A stretch of 22,114 nt of DNA from a virus (IMGVR_UViG_3300044467_000068:1-22114), one strand, 5' to 3'; shown: positions 7,779 to 15,752, counted from the stretch's first letter. Notes: a model not told the origin generated them from the letters alone. Program-made: numbers and translations.

Positions 7779-8728
7779 TTTTTCACCACCAAAATAATTA
7801 AATCGACCTCTTTATCAGTCATACTTGGATAAATTGGTAACGATACTGTTGTCCTAGTCATCTCTAAGGCATTCGGATAAAGATCCCTATCGCCTAATAA
7901 CTCGAACTCCTCGATCGGTACAATCGCCTTGATTCCATAACTATACATAGTATCAATTATTTTTCTCGCCCTATCAGTTTTCATAATAGCCCGATACCGA
8001 ACATCTGTTATCGATTTATCAGAACTTTTGACCATTGAAAAACCAGCAAGAACATATTTATTGAATATCTCTTCCCGGCGCTGAATGAACTTATTTATTT
8101 TAGATAATTGAACCCTCCCGATCGCTGCCTGTATATCTGACATTTGAAAATTAAACCGAGCAAGTAAATCACTCCTCATGTCAAATTCACGATAATCCCG
8201 AACCTCATCGATCCTTGCTTTATCTCGACTAACGATCGCTCCACCTTGTCCACCCGTCGTTATAATCTTCGTCGCAGAAAATGAGAATATTCCATAGTCG
8301 CAAAATGTACCGACATATTGATTATTAATTTTTGCACCTAATGCTTGAGCTGCATCCTCAATCATCGATCCATAAACATTATTTATTTGTTTAGGTATCC
8401 CGAACATATGAACAACGATATCAGTATGGATTCCAATGTCCATCGCTTCCGGTATAGATCCGGCTGCTATTATTGCATTCCTTACTGCCGAACACGTATA
8501 TAACGGATATGAAATATTTGATTTATGGGAATGCTTAACCGCAAGAAATAAAGCTGCAGTCCCACTACTTACTGCGACTGCATGACCTTCTGGAAGTCCT
8601 AGATAACTACATAATTCATTCTCAAATCTTTCGACTTCCCTTCCCGGCCCAACCCATCCAGATCCAATGATTCGGTTTGCTGCTCTCTGTTCATCAGATC
8701 CTAATGTCGGATAATTATGATCTATCAT
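7766..8728 (-). CDS. DegT/DnrJ/EryC1-family PLP sugar aminotransferase (second copy)
   Basis: A 320-aa PLP-dependent aminotransferase. AVSSGTAALFLAVK is the cofactor phosphate region, MIEDAAQALGAK carries the PLP-ring Asp, and FSFSATKIITTGGQGG contains the Schiff-base lysine. FQMSDIQAAIGRVQL and late LPIYPSMTD are typical of sugar aminotransferases. It is about 40 residues shorter than most family members, with a shortened region after the phosphate-binding loop. It overlaps the acetyltransferase upstream by 14 nt and WbqC downstream by 13 nt. It probably installs an amino group that the neighbouring acetyltransferase acylates. It differs clearly from the PseC-like enzyme at 12624-13700. Confidence 0.88.
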   Translation of the reverse strand: MIDHNYPTLGSDEQRAANRIIGSGWVGPGREVERFENELCSYLGLPEGHAVAVSSGTAALFLAVKHSHKSNISYPLYTCSAVRNAIIAAGSIPEAMDIGIHTDIVVHMFGIPKQINNVYGSMIEDAAQALGAKINNQYVGTFCDYGIFSFSATKIITTGGQGGAIVSRDKARIDEVRDYREFDMRSDLLARFNFQMSDIQAAIGRVQLSKINKFIQRREEIFNKYVLAGFSMVKSSDKSITDVRYRAIMKTDRARKIIDTMYSYGIKAIVPIEEFELLGDRDLYPNALEMTRTTVSLPIYPSMTDKEVDLIILVVKKCLY

Positions 8729-9176
8729 AATATCCCGCTCTAATATTCATCGGATTACCCCAAACCAAAGAATATGGAGGTATTTTCCCCGGCCCAACTA
8801 CCGAACCCGCAGCGATTACCGAATGATGACCTATGGATGTTCCACCTTTTATAACTGAATGTGAACCAATAAACACATTATTACCAATCCAAATCCTTTT
8901 TCTTTCAATTTTATCAACCAACCCGAGGCATACCTTATGAGAATCTGCAGCATTTATCGCAACGAATGAAGCTATATCACAATCATTTTGAATGATCACA
9001 TTAGTATTCTTAGCATTAACTTCCGAAAATGCACCAATATAAACATTCCTTCCAATTGTCGGTTTACCAGTGATGATAACAAATGGATGAAAATCATTAA
9101 CCTCAAGTCCGAGCACATCAAGTAATATTTTTTTGATCTTCTCCATGATTAATATCTTCATCTTGAAGTTTTTCAC
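8715..9176 (-). CDS. Left-handed beta-helix (hexapeptide repeat) acetyltransferase
   Basis: A protein of up to 153 aa with hexapeptide-repeat coils: PTIGRNVYIGAFSEV, IIQNDCDIASFVAIN, IWIGNNVFIGSHSVI and TSIGHHSVIAAGSVV, ending in IPPYSLVWGNPMNIRAGY, the usual close of O- or N-acetyltransferases of this fold. The candidate catalytic His is in NAADSHK. The frame opens with GTG at 9176, inside the end of the neuB gene; an ATG at 9146 is the other plausible start and neither has a strong ribosome site. It could supply the PseH/LegH-type or PglD-type acetylation in the pathway, or decorate the finished acid. The substrate is not determined. Confidence 0.83.
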   Translation of the reverse strand: MKNFKMKILIMEKIKKILLDVLGLEVNDFHPFVIITGKPTIGRNVYIGAFSEVNAKNTNVIIQNDCDIASFVAINAADSHKVCLGLVDKIERKRIWIGNNVFIGSHSVIKGGTSIGHHSVIAAGSVVGPGKIPPYSLVWGNPMNIRAGYYDRS

Positions 9177-10158
9177 CTCTCAAAATATCCCTTATAGCTT
9201 CTTGACCCAAGAATAAAACTATTTTCTCAGGTTGTAACCCATCCCCCGGCCTCATCATCCCTGTATTCTCATTCGTGAATTTATCACCCTTCTTTATATC
9301 TGATACTGCCGTAACACTTCTCCTTGCAATTTTCCTCATATTTTCTTCGTTCTTAGTTGGCTTTAATCCAGCATGCCCCATCATTTTATCTGCCCTCTGG
9401 ATCGCATCAATCCAACTTTTTAAAGCAGTAGGATTCTTACTGAATTTCTGATCCGGCCCCGGTATGGTATTTGACATAGTAAAATGTGTTTCGAATACTC
9501 TACCCCCAAATCCAACACCTAAAACTGCAGCAATATTCCCAATCGTATGATCTGAATATCCCAAAATAATATTCGGATAAGCTTTCCTTATCTTATCCAT
9601 TTTTTTCATATTGACTTCGTCCGGCATCGTCGGATACAGAGACGTACAATGTAATAATATAATTGGATAGTCCGTCTCATCTCCCCTTATTGTCAACACT
9701 GCTTTATCAATTTCATCTTGATAAGACATTCCGCAACCGACTATAATCGGTAATCTTGTTTCCGCATATCTTTTCAAGAGAGGGAGATTGGTAAGATCAT
9801 CCGACCCGACCTTGATCGCCTTTACTCCTAATTTTAAAAGTATTTCTAGGTCACTATAATTCTGCGGTGTCGAAAGAAATGTAAGATTTAACTGATCGCA
9901 TACCCTCTTGATCGTTTTCCAATCTTCAATTTTAAGTTCACACTGTTTAAATGTCTGATACAATTCTGCTTTTGGGTTACAAAATTCATCTGCCTTAAAC
10001 GTCTGGAATTTGATTGCATCCGCTCCCGATCTCTTAGCAGTTCCCACCATTTCCAGCGCCATTTTCAAGCTGCCATTATGATTAATGCCAGCCTCTGCAA
10101 TCGTGTATGGTCTGTGATACCGACTTATCGTTCTTCCTCTAATTTGTATCTCTCTCAT
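9118..10158 (-). CDS. NeuB-family nonulosonic acid synthase with SAF domain (complete active site)
   Basis: A 346-aa synthase of the NeuB/PseI/LegI/SpsE family, which condenses phosphoenolpyruvate with a six-carbon amino sugar to give a nine-carbon acid. The TIM-barrel motifs are all present: IAEAGINHNGS (PEP-binding Glu), GADAIKFQTF, IKVGSDDLTNLPLL, LLHCTSLYP, and both metal-ligand histidines, in GYSDHTIG and FETHFTM. The C-terminal SAF domain carries GMMRPGDGL with the substrate-binding Arg. It overlaps its paralogue upstream by 4 nt (ATGA). Motifs cannot separate sialic, pseudaminic and legionaminic synthases; the upstream PseB/PseC-like genes favour a pseudaminic-type precursor. Confidence 0.92.
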   Translation of the reverse strand: MREIQIRGRTISRYHRPYTIAEAGINHNGSLKMALEMVGTAKRSGADAIKFQTFKADEFCNPKAELYQTFKQCELKIEDWKTIKRVCDQLNLTFLSTPQNYSDLEILLKLGVKAIKVGSDDLTNLPLLKRYAETRLPIIVGCGMSYQDEIDKAVLTIRGDETDYPIILLHCTSLYPTMPDEVNMKKMDKIRKAYPNIILGYSDHTIGNIAAVLGVGFGGRVFETHFTMSNTIPGPDQKFSKNPTALKSWIDAIQRADKMMGHAGLKPTKNEENMRKIARRSVTAVSDIKKGDKFTNENTGMMRPGDGLQPEKIVLFLGQEAIRDILRGEKLQDEDINHGEDQKNIT

Positions 10159-11228
10159 ATAAAACTACACCAATCTGACCAAGTAAGTACTTCGTCTTTC
10201 TTGATATCCCTATTCACTCTTTTTCCAATCATCTGATCTGCATATAAAGGTGAAACACCAGTCCCCGGCCTCTTCGCACCTAACATATTTTTAACCATAA
10301 CTTCACCTTCGACTATGTCACGATTAGCAACTATACTAGTGAAATATAAACTTTTCATTGATAAATCTTCGATCGAAGGTTTTAGATTCTTTTCCCCTAA
10401 CGCCTTTTCTGCTTGTCTAATCGATAAAATCCATTTCCTAAACTCTACCGGATCAAGTGATTTTATATGATGATGTCCAATAGTATTTCTATCTAGCGTC
10501 AATCTTTTTTCAATCAGATTAGCACCTAAAGCGATCGCCATTGAATCGGCAATAATATCCCTAGTATCTGCAGCATATCCAATCGGGATATTTAACATCT
10601 CTTTGAGATAAGGAATTCCGTTTAAATTTATTTTCTCGATCGAACTTGCATGACTACAATAAACGAGCATGACCTCTCTAGCCCCATGCTTTTCTAGGAA
10701 CTCAATGATCTGGACAACCTCACCCATGATTGCCGGGCCTAGATCTATCTGAATGGGTTTCCCTGTCCTCGCAACTGCCTCAAGAAGGGGGTAATTCCTC
10801 AAATCCCACGATCCTATTTTATAAGCAGAAACGTTTGCATCTTCTGCCCATTCCACACTTCGAATAGAATCGACAGATAAATAAAAAGTGATCCCTATCT
10901 TTTTAGCATACTTAGCTAATTCAATAAGTTCAAATGGTTGAAATTGATGCTTTTTAAGCATCTCAAACATATTTTCTTCTTTAGCACCTTCACTAGTCTC
11001 ATATCTATAATTAACTGTCCTGTCTGACATAAACTCTTCACAATCAATAGTTTGAAACTTTACTGCATCCGCCCCAGCTTCCTTCGCTTCATAGATAAGT
11101 TCTTTAGCCACCTCTAACGAACCGCAAGCAGTAACACCAGTTTCAACGACAATAAAAACTGGCTTCCCATCGCCAATTTTATTTTTATCTATCTCGATAC
11201 AAGATTTCAGATCACTTCTAATTTGCAT
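10155..11228 (-). CDS. Divergent NeuB paralogue lacking both metal-ligand histidines
   Basis: A 357-aa NeuB-fold protein with SAF domain (KRPGTGVSP near the C terminus). The barrel is recognisable from GADAVKFQTI, YKIGSWDLRNYPLL, MLVYCSHASS and LDPVEFRKWILSIRQAE. At key points it departs from the family: the PEP-site motif xEAGxNHxG reads VETGVTACGS, the SDH of the first metal ligand reads AAD (GYAADTRD), and the KHFT of the second reads KRLT. I chose ATG 11228, two nt after the sigma-factor stop with GGGGGA upstream; a TTG at 11234 would overlap. It may be a pseudoenzyme partner of the intact synthase or catalyse a related condensation without that metal site. The whole frame is open, so it is not decaying. 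Confidence 0.85.
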   Translation of the reverse strand: MQIRSDLKSCIEIDKNKIGDGKPVFIVVETGVTACGSLEVAKELIYEAKEAGADAVKFQTIDCEEFMSDRTVNYRYETSEGAKEENMFEMLKKHQFQPFELIELAKYAKKIGITFYLSVDSIRSVEWAEDANVSAYKIGSWDLRNYPLLEAVARTGKPIQIDLGPAIMGEVVQIIEFLEKHGAREVMLVYCSHASSIEKINLNGIPYLKEMLNIPIGYAADTRDIIADSMAIALGANLIEKRLTLDRNTIGHHHIKSLDPVEFRKWILSIRQAEKALGEKNLKPSIEDLSMKSLYFTSIVANRDIVEGEVMVKNMLGAKRPGTGVSPLYADQMIGKRVNRDIKKDEVLTWSDWCSFI

Positions 11229-11230
11229 CT

Positions 11231-11743
11231 TCAAATTTCCCCCAATTTGAGTTTCGCAATTTTTTCCCTAGTTTTCTTAGCCAACCTACTCACATATGCA
11301 CGGGATATCTTTAAGACATCCGCCACATCTTTTTGTGGTAGATCATAATAGAATAACATCTCGATAATTGTTTTTTCATAATCCTCAAGCGTCGCAAATA
11401 TTTCCTTGAGCACTATCAGATCTAGAATTCTTCCATATTCTACTGGACAGGATTCATCTGGTATTCTGTTATCCATAATTTCAAGTGTTTCATATGATAC
11501 TGGTCTTTTCCGCATTAACATTTTGATCTCGTTTTCAATACATCGTCCTGCATACGTAGTAAACTTAGCTCCCTTGTCAGGATTAAAAGTCAACCCCGCT
11601 TTGCATAACCCATATGCTGCATTACAAAAAACCTCGTCATATGAATACTCTATGTTTTTAGCTGTATACCTTTTAGCTATATATCCGGCAAGACAAATAT
11701 TATCTTCAACAAGTTTCTTCTGCTCCTCCGTCATCTTTTTCAT
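11231..11743 (-). CDS. Sigma-70 family sigma factor, SigE/SigK-like (second copy)
   Basis: A 170-aa sigma factor. Region 2 reads YDEVFCNAAYGLCKAGLTF and GAKFTTYAGRCIENEIKM, matching the GTKLATYAARCIENEILM signature of sporulation factors SigE/SigK. Region 4 reads QKDVADVLKISRAYVSRLAKK, close to QREIAKELGISRSYVSRIEK of SigK. It is shorter than host SigK (about 240 aa) and lacks the pro-sequence and most of region 3. ATG 11743 has GGGAGG 7 nt upstream. Its stop is 2 nt before the neuB paralogue start, so the sigma factor and sugar genes are co-transcribed. It may redirect host RNA polymerase to phage late promoters or to mother-cell-type promoters. Confidence 0.9.
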   Translation of the reverse strand: MKKMTEEQKKLVEDNICLAGYIAKRYTAKNIEYSYDEVFCNAAYGLCKAGLTFNPDKGAKFTTYAGRCIENEIKMLMRKRPVSYETLEIMDNRIPDESCPVEYGRILDLIVLKEIFATLEDYEKTIIEMLFYYDLPQKDVADVLKISRAYVSRLAKKTREKIAKLKLGEI

Positions 11744-11781
11744 TGCTTTACCTCCCGACAAAGTAAAGCCAAGAGATAAAA

Positions 11782-12372
11782 TTATGATACCTCTTGTCTG
11801 CTAGATTTTTCACTGAAATTTTTTAACTTTTGAATGATCCTTTTTTCCAATCTACTTATATATGATTGAGATATTTTTAACTCATCGGCGATTATCTTCT
11901 GGGATTTCATATGGAAATACCTCGAAATAATTATCTGTATCTCCCGATCCTTCAACATCCCTAATGCCTCTTTCGCACACATGATGTCTAATATCTCATT
12001 GTATTTTAGATGATCATCATTACTAAGCATTCCCTCTAAACTAGCTTGATTACCATTATTATCCTCTGTCAAGATTTCACTTAGATAAATATCAGTCCCA
12101 TTTCTTGACTGATTTCCTTTTTTCCTGAAAGCCATCTTAATTTCATTTTCCATACATCGCCCAGCATATGTCGCAAACTTTGCCCCCTTATTTGGATCAA
12201 ACGTCCGCGCTGCCTTACAAAGTGCAAAGGAAAACATGGAAAATATTTCATCATAATCAAAGTTCCTGACTCCACCCTTGAGCCATTTATTAGTCATATA
12301 TCTAGCAAGGTTTATATTATCCTCTACCATTTTTTGTTGTTCCTCTGTCATCTTCCTTTGCATCGTTAACAT
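11782..12372 (-). CDS. Sigma-70 family sigma factor, SigE/SigK-like (first copy)
   Basis: A 196-aa sigma factor with NLARYMTNKWL (region 1.2/2.1), YDEIFSMFSFALCKAARTF, the promoter-melting segment GAKFATYAGRCMENEIKM, and a region 4 HTH reading KIIADELKISQSYISRLEKR. ALGMLKDREIQIIISRYF resembles the LDDREKEVIVGRFGL of SigK. It is a diverged paralogue of the gene directly downstream, about 38 nt away. ATG 12372 is 8 nt after GGGGGG; an ATG at 12378 lies too close to that site. The C-terminal tail (SEKSSRQEVS) is extra. Two adjacent copies suggest duplication with different promoter choice or timing. Confidence 0.9.
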   Translation of the reverse strand: MLTMQRKMTEEQQKMVEDNINLARYMTNKWLKGGVRNFDYDEIFSMFSFALCKAARTFDPNKGAKFATYAGRCMENEIKMAFRKKGNQSRNGTDIYLSEILTEDNNGNQASLEGMLSNDDHLKYNEILDIMCAKEALGMLKDREIQIIISRYFHMKSQKIIADELKISQSYISRLEKRIIQKLKNFSEKSSRQEVS

Positions 12373-12424
12373 AGCCATTTCCCCCCAAAAAATAAAAAAG
12401 GAAATGATTTTGTTTTCATTTCTC

Positions 12425-12631
12425 TCAAACTTTATTCTGCTCTTTGAATCTTTCTTTACTTGGATTCGTATCTATCTTATGATCCCCACACCAATCATGT
12501 TCTGGATAAACTGCCGGATATCCATTCATCGTTGGCGCTTTCCTCCGGCATCTCCCAATCTCTAATGTTTTCGGTGAATAAAATGCACACGTCGAACAGG
12601 AAAATCCGGTTTTTCGATCCCATCTATCCAT
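12425..12631 (-). CDS. Small CxxC zinc-ribbon-like phage protein
   Basis: A 68-aa protein with four cysteines in a CSTCAFY ... GRCRRKAP ... WCGDHK arrangement. This recurrent pattern in small phage proteins suggests one bound metal ion. No enzymatic motif is present. The ATG overlaps the PseC-like stop and uses the GGGAGGAGG in the end of that gene as its ribosome site, so it is translated with it. The function is unknown. A role as a small DNA- or RNA-polymerase-binding regulator is possible, since the sigma genes follow, but that is a guess. Confidence 0.75.
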   Translation of the reverse strand: MDRWDRKTGFSCSTCAFYSPKTLEIGRCRRKAPTMNGYPAVYPEHDWCGDHKIDTNPSKERFKEQNKV

Positions 12632-13700
12632 TTTTTACCTCCTCCCCAACTTCCCTCAATGCTGCAATAACCACCTTTTGCTCGGCATCGGTAAGGCCCG
12701 GGAATAACGGAATAGTCAATAAGTACTGCCACATTCTTTCTGCTACTTGCGTTTGGCCCGGTAGGTTATAAAAACTTTGAAGGGTAACTGGCTTGTAGTG
12801 GATCTGAGTTTTTACCCGATACTCTAATAATTTATCGATATATTTATCTCGATATTTCGTTGCAATAATATAAATATGTCTCGCGTTCGTCCTATCCCTT
12901 TTCTGGATAATCCTACCGAGATTCATATCGTCGATCGCTTCGTCATAAACTTCCGCCAATTTTTGTCTTTCCCATACCAATTCAGGGATTCTCTTTATCT
13001 GATTGAGGCATAACCCCGCGTGGATATCCGACATACGATAATTATAACCAAGAAAAATCATGTCCCCGAATACCCGACCATGATTTCTAAATGCTTTCAT
13101 TCGGGCATGAGCGTGTAAATTATCGGTCGTTATAACTCCACCTTCTCCACTCGTTATCAGTTTCGAAGCATGCAGACTGAAACAATTTAGATCTGCAAGA
13201 GTCCCGACCTTTTGATCTTTATACGTTGCACCTAACGAATGACATGCATCTGCTATGATTTTAAGACCATGCATTTCCGCTATTTCCTTGAGCTCACTAT
13301 AATCCGCGGGTTGGCCCGCGAAATCAACAGGTATAATTGCCTTTGTCCTCTCGGTTATCTTCCTTTCAACATCCTCTGGATCAATCAAGAGTGTCTTTTC
13401 GGATACATCTGCGAATATGGGACTTGCATTCATATACCTAACGGCATTAGCAGTCGCCACAAACGTCATGGACGGCACGATCACTTCATCACCCGGTCCG
13501 ACCCCTGCTGCCATTAATGCCATATGAAGCGCTGCCGTTCCACTTGAAACTGCTACAGCATATTTAGATCCTACCGATCTCTTGAATTCATCCTCGAATG
13601 CTTCAATGATCTCGCCTTGGGTTATCGATTTACTCCGTAATACTCGGACAACTTCTTCGATGTCCTCTTCTTCGAGATGGTGTCTTGCATAGGGAATCAA
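12624..13700 (-). CDS. pseC: PseC-like UDP-4-keto-sugar aminotransferase
   Basis: A 358-aa DegT-family PLP aminotransferase resembling PseC, which transaminates the 4-keto product of PseB. It begins IPYARHHLEEEDIEEVVRVL with SITQG shortly after, as PseC does. AVSSGTAALHMALMAAG, IPVDFAGQPAD, IADACHSLGA and FSLHASKLITSGEGG (Schiff-base Lys) are the cofactor motifs. YNYRMSDIHAGLCLNQIKR and a late HYKPV segment follow. The start is TTG 13700 with TTGAGGAA just upstream. Its partner dehydratase lies 3.3 kb upstream, separated by the arrays and unknown genes, so the pathway is split over the accessory region. Confidence 0.86.
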   Translation of the reverse strand: MIPYARHHLEEEDIEEVVRVLRSKSITQGEIIEAFEDEFKRSVGSKYAVAVSSGTAALHMALMAAGVGPGDEVIVPSMTFVATANAVRYMNASPIFADVSEKTLLIDPEDVERKITERTKAIIPVDFAGQPADYSELKEIAEMHGLKIIADACHSLGATYKDQKVGTLADLNCFSLHASKLITSGEGGVITTDNLHAHARMKAFRNHGRVFGDMIFLGYNYRMSDIHAGLCLNQIKRIPELVWERQKLAEVYDEAIDDMNLGRIIQKRDRTNARHIYIIATKYRDKYIDKLLEYRVKTQIHYKPVTLQSFYNLPGQTQVAERMWQYLLTIPLFPGLTDAEQKVVIAALREVGEEVKNG

Positions 13701-13706
13701 TGTTCC

Positions 13707-14177
13707 TCAACTCCTTTGAAATTCTAGCTTTTCTATTTCCTCGAATACTGAATTTAGTTCATTTAAGTTTCTATACTTATTTTTAATATTTACAAGATCT
13801 TTCATAGCTTGATCCATCACTTGTGACCAAAGTTTCTGATCCTTTTTAACAACTTCAATTGGTAAATATCCTCTTTCAGTACTAGATTCTGTTTGAATCG
13901 TAACATTGTGATATGCCCGAATCTGGGTATTCTCCATAACAACAACAATGCTTCTCATATAATTTCCGGCTTGGATATGCCTATACTTTTCTGCAGCTAC
14001 CGGGTCATTCCATTCAAATATGCCATGCAATGCAGCATTTTTAGAACGCGATTCATCCACAACATATTCTGGTTTTAATAGTCCTTGATATTTATCTCTG
14101 ATTCTTTCTAACTCAATTTTTCCTGCCTCTGCTTCTACTGGAAAATTATAATCTCTTTTATACGTATAGGCACTCAT
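13707..14177 (-). CDS. Conserved phage protein of unknown function
   Basis: A 156-aa soluble, charged protein. The segment AALHGIFEWNDPVAAEKYRHIQAGNYMRS is the most distinctive: proteins with an HGxFEWxDxxAAxxYR pattern recur in tailed phages without known function. The C-terminal third is helical and Lys/Glu-rich (LVNIKNKYRNLNELNSVFEEIEKLE). The ATG follows AAGGGGAG. It is the first gene downstream of the 14260-14880 repeat array and ends 7 nt before the PseC-like start, so it shares that transcript. I see no catalytic or DNA-binding motif. Confidence 0.75.
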   Translation of the reverse strand: MSAYTYKRDYNFPVEAEAGKIELERIRDKYQGLLKPEYVVDESRSKNAALHGIFEWNDPVAAEKYRHIQAGNYMRSIVVVMENTQIRAYHNVTIQTESSTERGYLPIEVVKKDQKLWSQVMDQAMKDLVNIKNKYRNLNELNSVFEEIEKLEFQRS

Positions 14178-14196
14178 CGGTACTCTCCCCTTTCAA

Positions 14197-14221
14197 TTTC
14201 TGGTCAATAAAAAGATGACCA
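14197..14221. promoter_or_regulatory. Inverted repeat and 10-mer shared with the 16.5-kb leader
   Basis: TGGTCA (14201-14206) and TGACCA (14216-14221) form an inverted repeat with a 9-nt loop just upstream of the gene starting at 14177. The 10-mer TTTCTGGTCA (14197-14206, plus strand) recurs at 16491-16500 upstream of the gene starting at 16475. Both sites lie at the gene-proximal edge of a repeat array. An operator, a processing hairpin or a weak plus-strand terminator (CTTTTTTT follows) are all possible. Confidence 0.35.
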
Positions 14222-14259
14222 CTTTTTTTAAAAATGATCACCAAGATATAAAATATTAA

Positions 14260-14880
14260 CCTCGAACAAAACCGAACCATGACCGAACAGATCCCACGCA
14301 CCTAACAGCATCAGTACAGAACGTAGCACAACATATCTGCCTTGCCACAACCAAACGCAATTGAACAGATCCAACAACACCTGACACCAACGCACCTCAT
14401 CTTATCTGCCCTAACTCTACGTGTCTAAACTTAACCGATCTTACCGAACCCGAACCCTTCTCATCACAACATATCTGCCATGCCTTACCTACCTGATCCC
14501 AACGCATTGAAAATTACCGCACAACGCCTCACCTGAACATGTCTGCCTTAACGGATCATACCTAACCTGACTGAACCAAACATTACCACATTGACCATAC
14601 TTGACCCCACCTTGTCTGCCTCACCTTACATGATCCCGCCCAAATCGAACTCACCGGATCAAGACCTACCCTTTTCACCAAAACAAATCTGCCATACCAT
14701 CCCTTACGACTTCTCACCGCAACTCTCGCAACTCTCGCACCTGACCTATACCAACCTCACCCACTCACCAATTCTAACCTTATCTGCCTAACCACAACCA
14801 TCTTCCTCACCAATCGCACAGGAACATACCTTATCACACGCATACATGCCATATCATATCTGCCATAACGTGTCTCATAT
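14260..14880 (-). repeat. Array 1: degenerate repeats, about 70-nt superperiod of 17-18-nt subunits
   Basis: A gene-free stretch with extreme strand bias: the plus strand is rich in A and C and poor in G, so a minus-strand transcript would be G- and U-rich. The marker TCTGCC (plus strand) recurs at 14336, 14405, 14474, 14542, 14615, 14688, 14783 and 14859, with spacings of 69, 69, 68, 73, 73, 95 and 76. Between markers, related shorter motifs such as ACCGAAC, ACCTAAC and ATCCAAC sit roughly every 17-18 nt in the best units. GATCC-like words recur in most units. There is no inverted repeat, no identical direct repeat long enough for CRISPR, and no long ORF. The function is unknown. Confidence 0.8.
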
Positions 14881-14894
14881 TTTAAAAAATCAAA

Positions 14895-15587
14895 TCATCC
14901 GACCTTAAACATCCCAAACTGGCCACCTTTTTCTGGCCTGTTTTCTCCTAACCCAACAGCAAATCCAGCTATATTCAATAGATTTGCTAACTGTGTCGGC
15001 GTAATAACATCTGCATTGAACTCGATATTAACTTCTGCCGACCACTCCCTAAAAAACGGTCGATATCTAAGATCCGATACACCACTTGATAACCTAACAG
15101 TGTCTTCCCTCATTTCTGGTGGATTACTTTTTATTTCAAGGAATTCACCTTCAATGAAAAAAGCTCCGAATATGGATACTTTATCCTTTGTTACTTTTGC
15201 TCTATACCCACCAGATGCCATTGCTTTTTTTAGTCCGGTGGAAGGAAATCCAAATGTCGCTCCAAGATCAATGTATTTTTGAAATTCATCATGGATTGCA
15301 TTTTCTCTTTGTTCAAATTCAAGATGTGCATACTTGGTAAAATCGAATTCCGGCTTTGCATTATACCAATATAATGATTCTACGAAATCCCTTGCCGGAC
15401 TTCTCCACTCTTTAACCTTTGTCTTCCCTACCTGTTTCCCTAGAATTTCCCTTTTGGATTTTTCAGTGAATGCATGGACTAATAACGGAGTTGTTCCAAT
15501 TATGGTCATCGAAGTTTTTTGCTTGTTCATCTGTGGTATTTTAATTACCATAGATTCACTTTCTTTTGTCACCACTGTCCTTGCCAT
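14895..15587 (-). CDS. Phage protein of unknown function (GGQFG C-terminal motif)
   Basis: A 230-aa protein without a recognised enzymatic motif. Notable segments are MTIIGTTPLLVHAFTEKSK near residue 25, FGFPSTGLKKAMASGGYRAK in the middle, and at the C terminus LRYRPFFREWSAEV followed by AGFAVGLGENRPEKGGQFGMF. The last block is the kind seen in a recurrent family of phage hypothetical proteins. I chose ATG 15587, which has AGAGGGGG 8 nt upstream; the frame is open to 15659 but that start has no ribosome site. It stands alone between two non-coding stretches with its own likely promoter. The glycine-rich C terminus suggests a nucleic-acid-binding or RAMP-like fold, which is speculation. Confidence 0.75.
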   Translation of the reverse strand: MARTVVTKESESMVIKIPQMNKQKTSMTIIGTTPLLVHAFTEKSKREILGKQVGKTKVKEWRSPARDFVESLYWYNAKPEFDFTKYAHLEFEQRENAIHDEFQKYIDLGATFGFPSTGLKKAMASGGYRAKVTKDKVSIFGAFFIEGEFLEIKSNPPEMREDTVRLSSGVSDLRYRPFFREWSAEVNIEFNADVITPTQLANLLNIAGFAVGLGENRPEKGGQFGMFKVG

Positions 15588-15634
15588 ACCCACATTCCCC
15601 CTCTGGCATATTTGGTAACTTGTACCATATCCAA

Positions 15635-15663
15635 ATAATACCATACGATATGTGGACATGCAA
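15635..15663 (-). promoter_or_regulatory. Possible SigA-type promoter for the 15587 gene
   Basis: On the minus strand TTGCAT (15663-15658) and TATTAT (15640-15635) are separated by exactly 17 nt; the -35 is poor and the -10 good. Just downstream, GGTA-N5-TACC (15614-15626) is a short inverted repeat overlapping the expected 5' leader and could be an operator. The upstream gap to 15753 is AT-rich with poly-T tracts. Confidence 0.35.
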
Positions 15664-15752
15664 TGGTTTTTTAACTATATATCTAAAATAAAACTACATC
15701 TTGTATGACACAATATTTTTTTACTTCCGTTTCGATATTTCCATTATTTTTT

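Noticed and set aside
12081-12275. A 64-aa minus-strand frame inside the first sigma gene.
   Set aside because: It is a shadow of the sigma factor in another frame.
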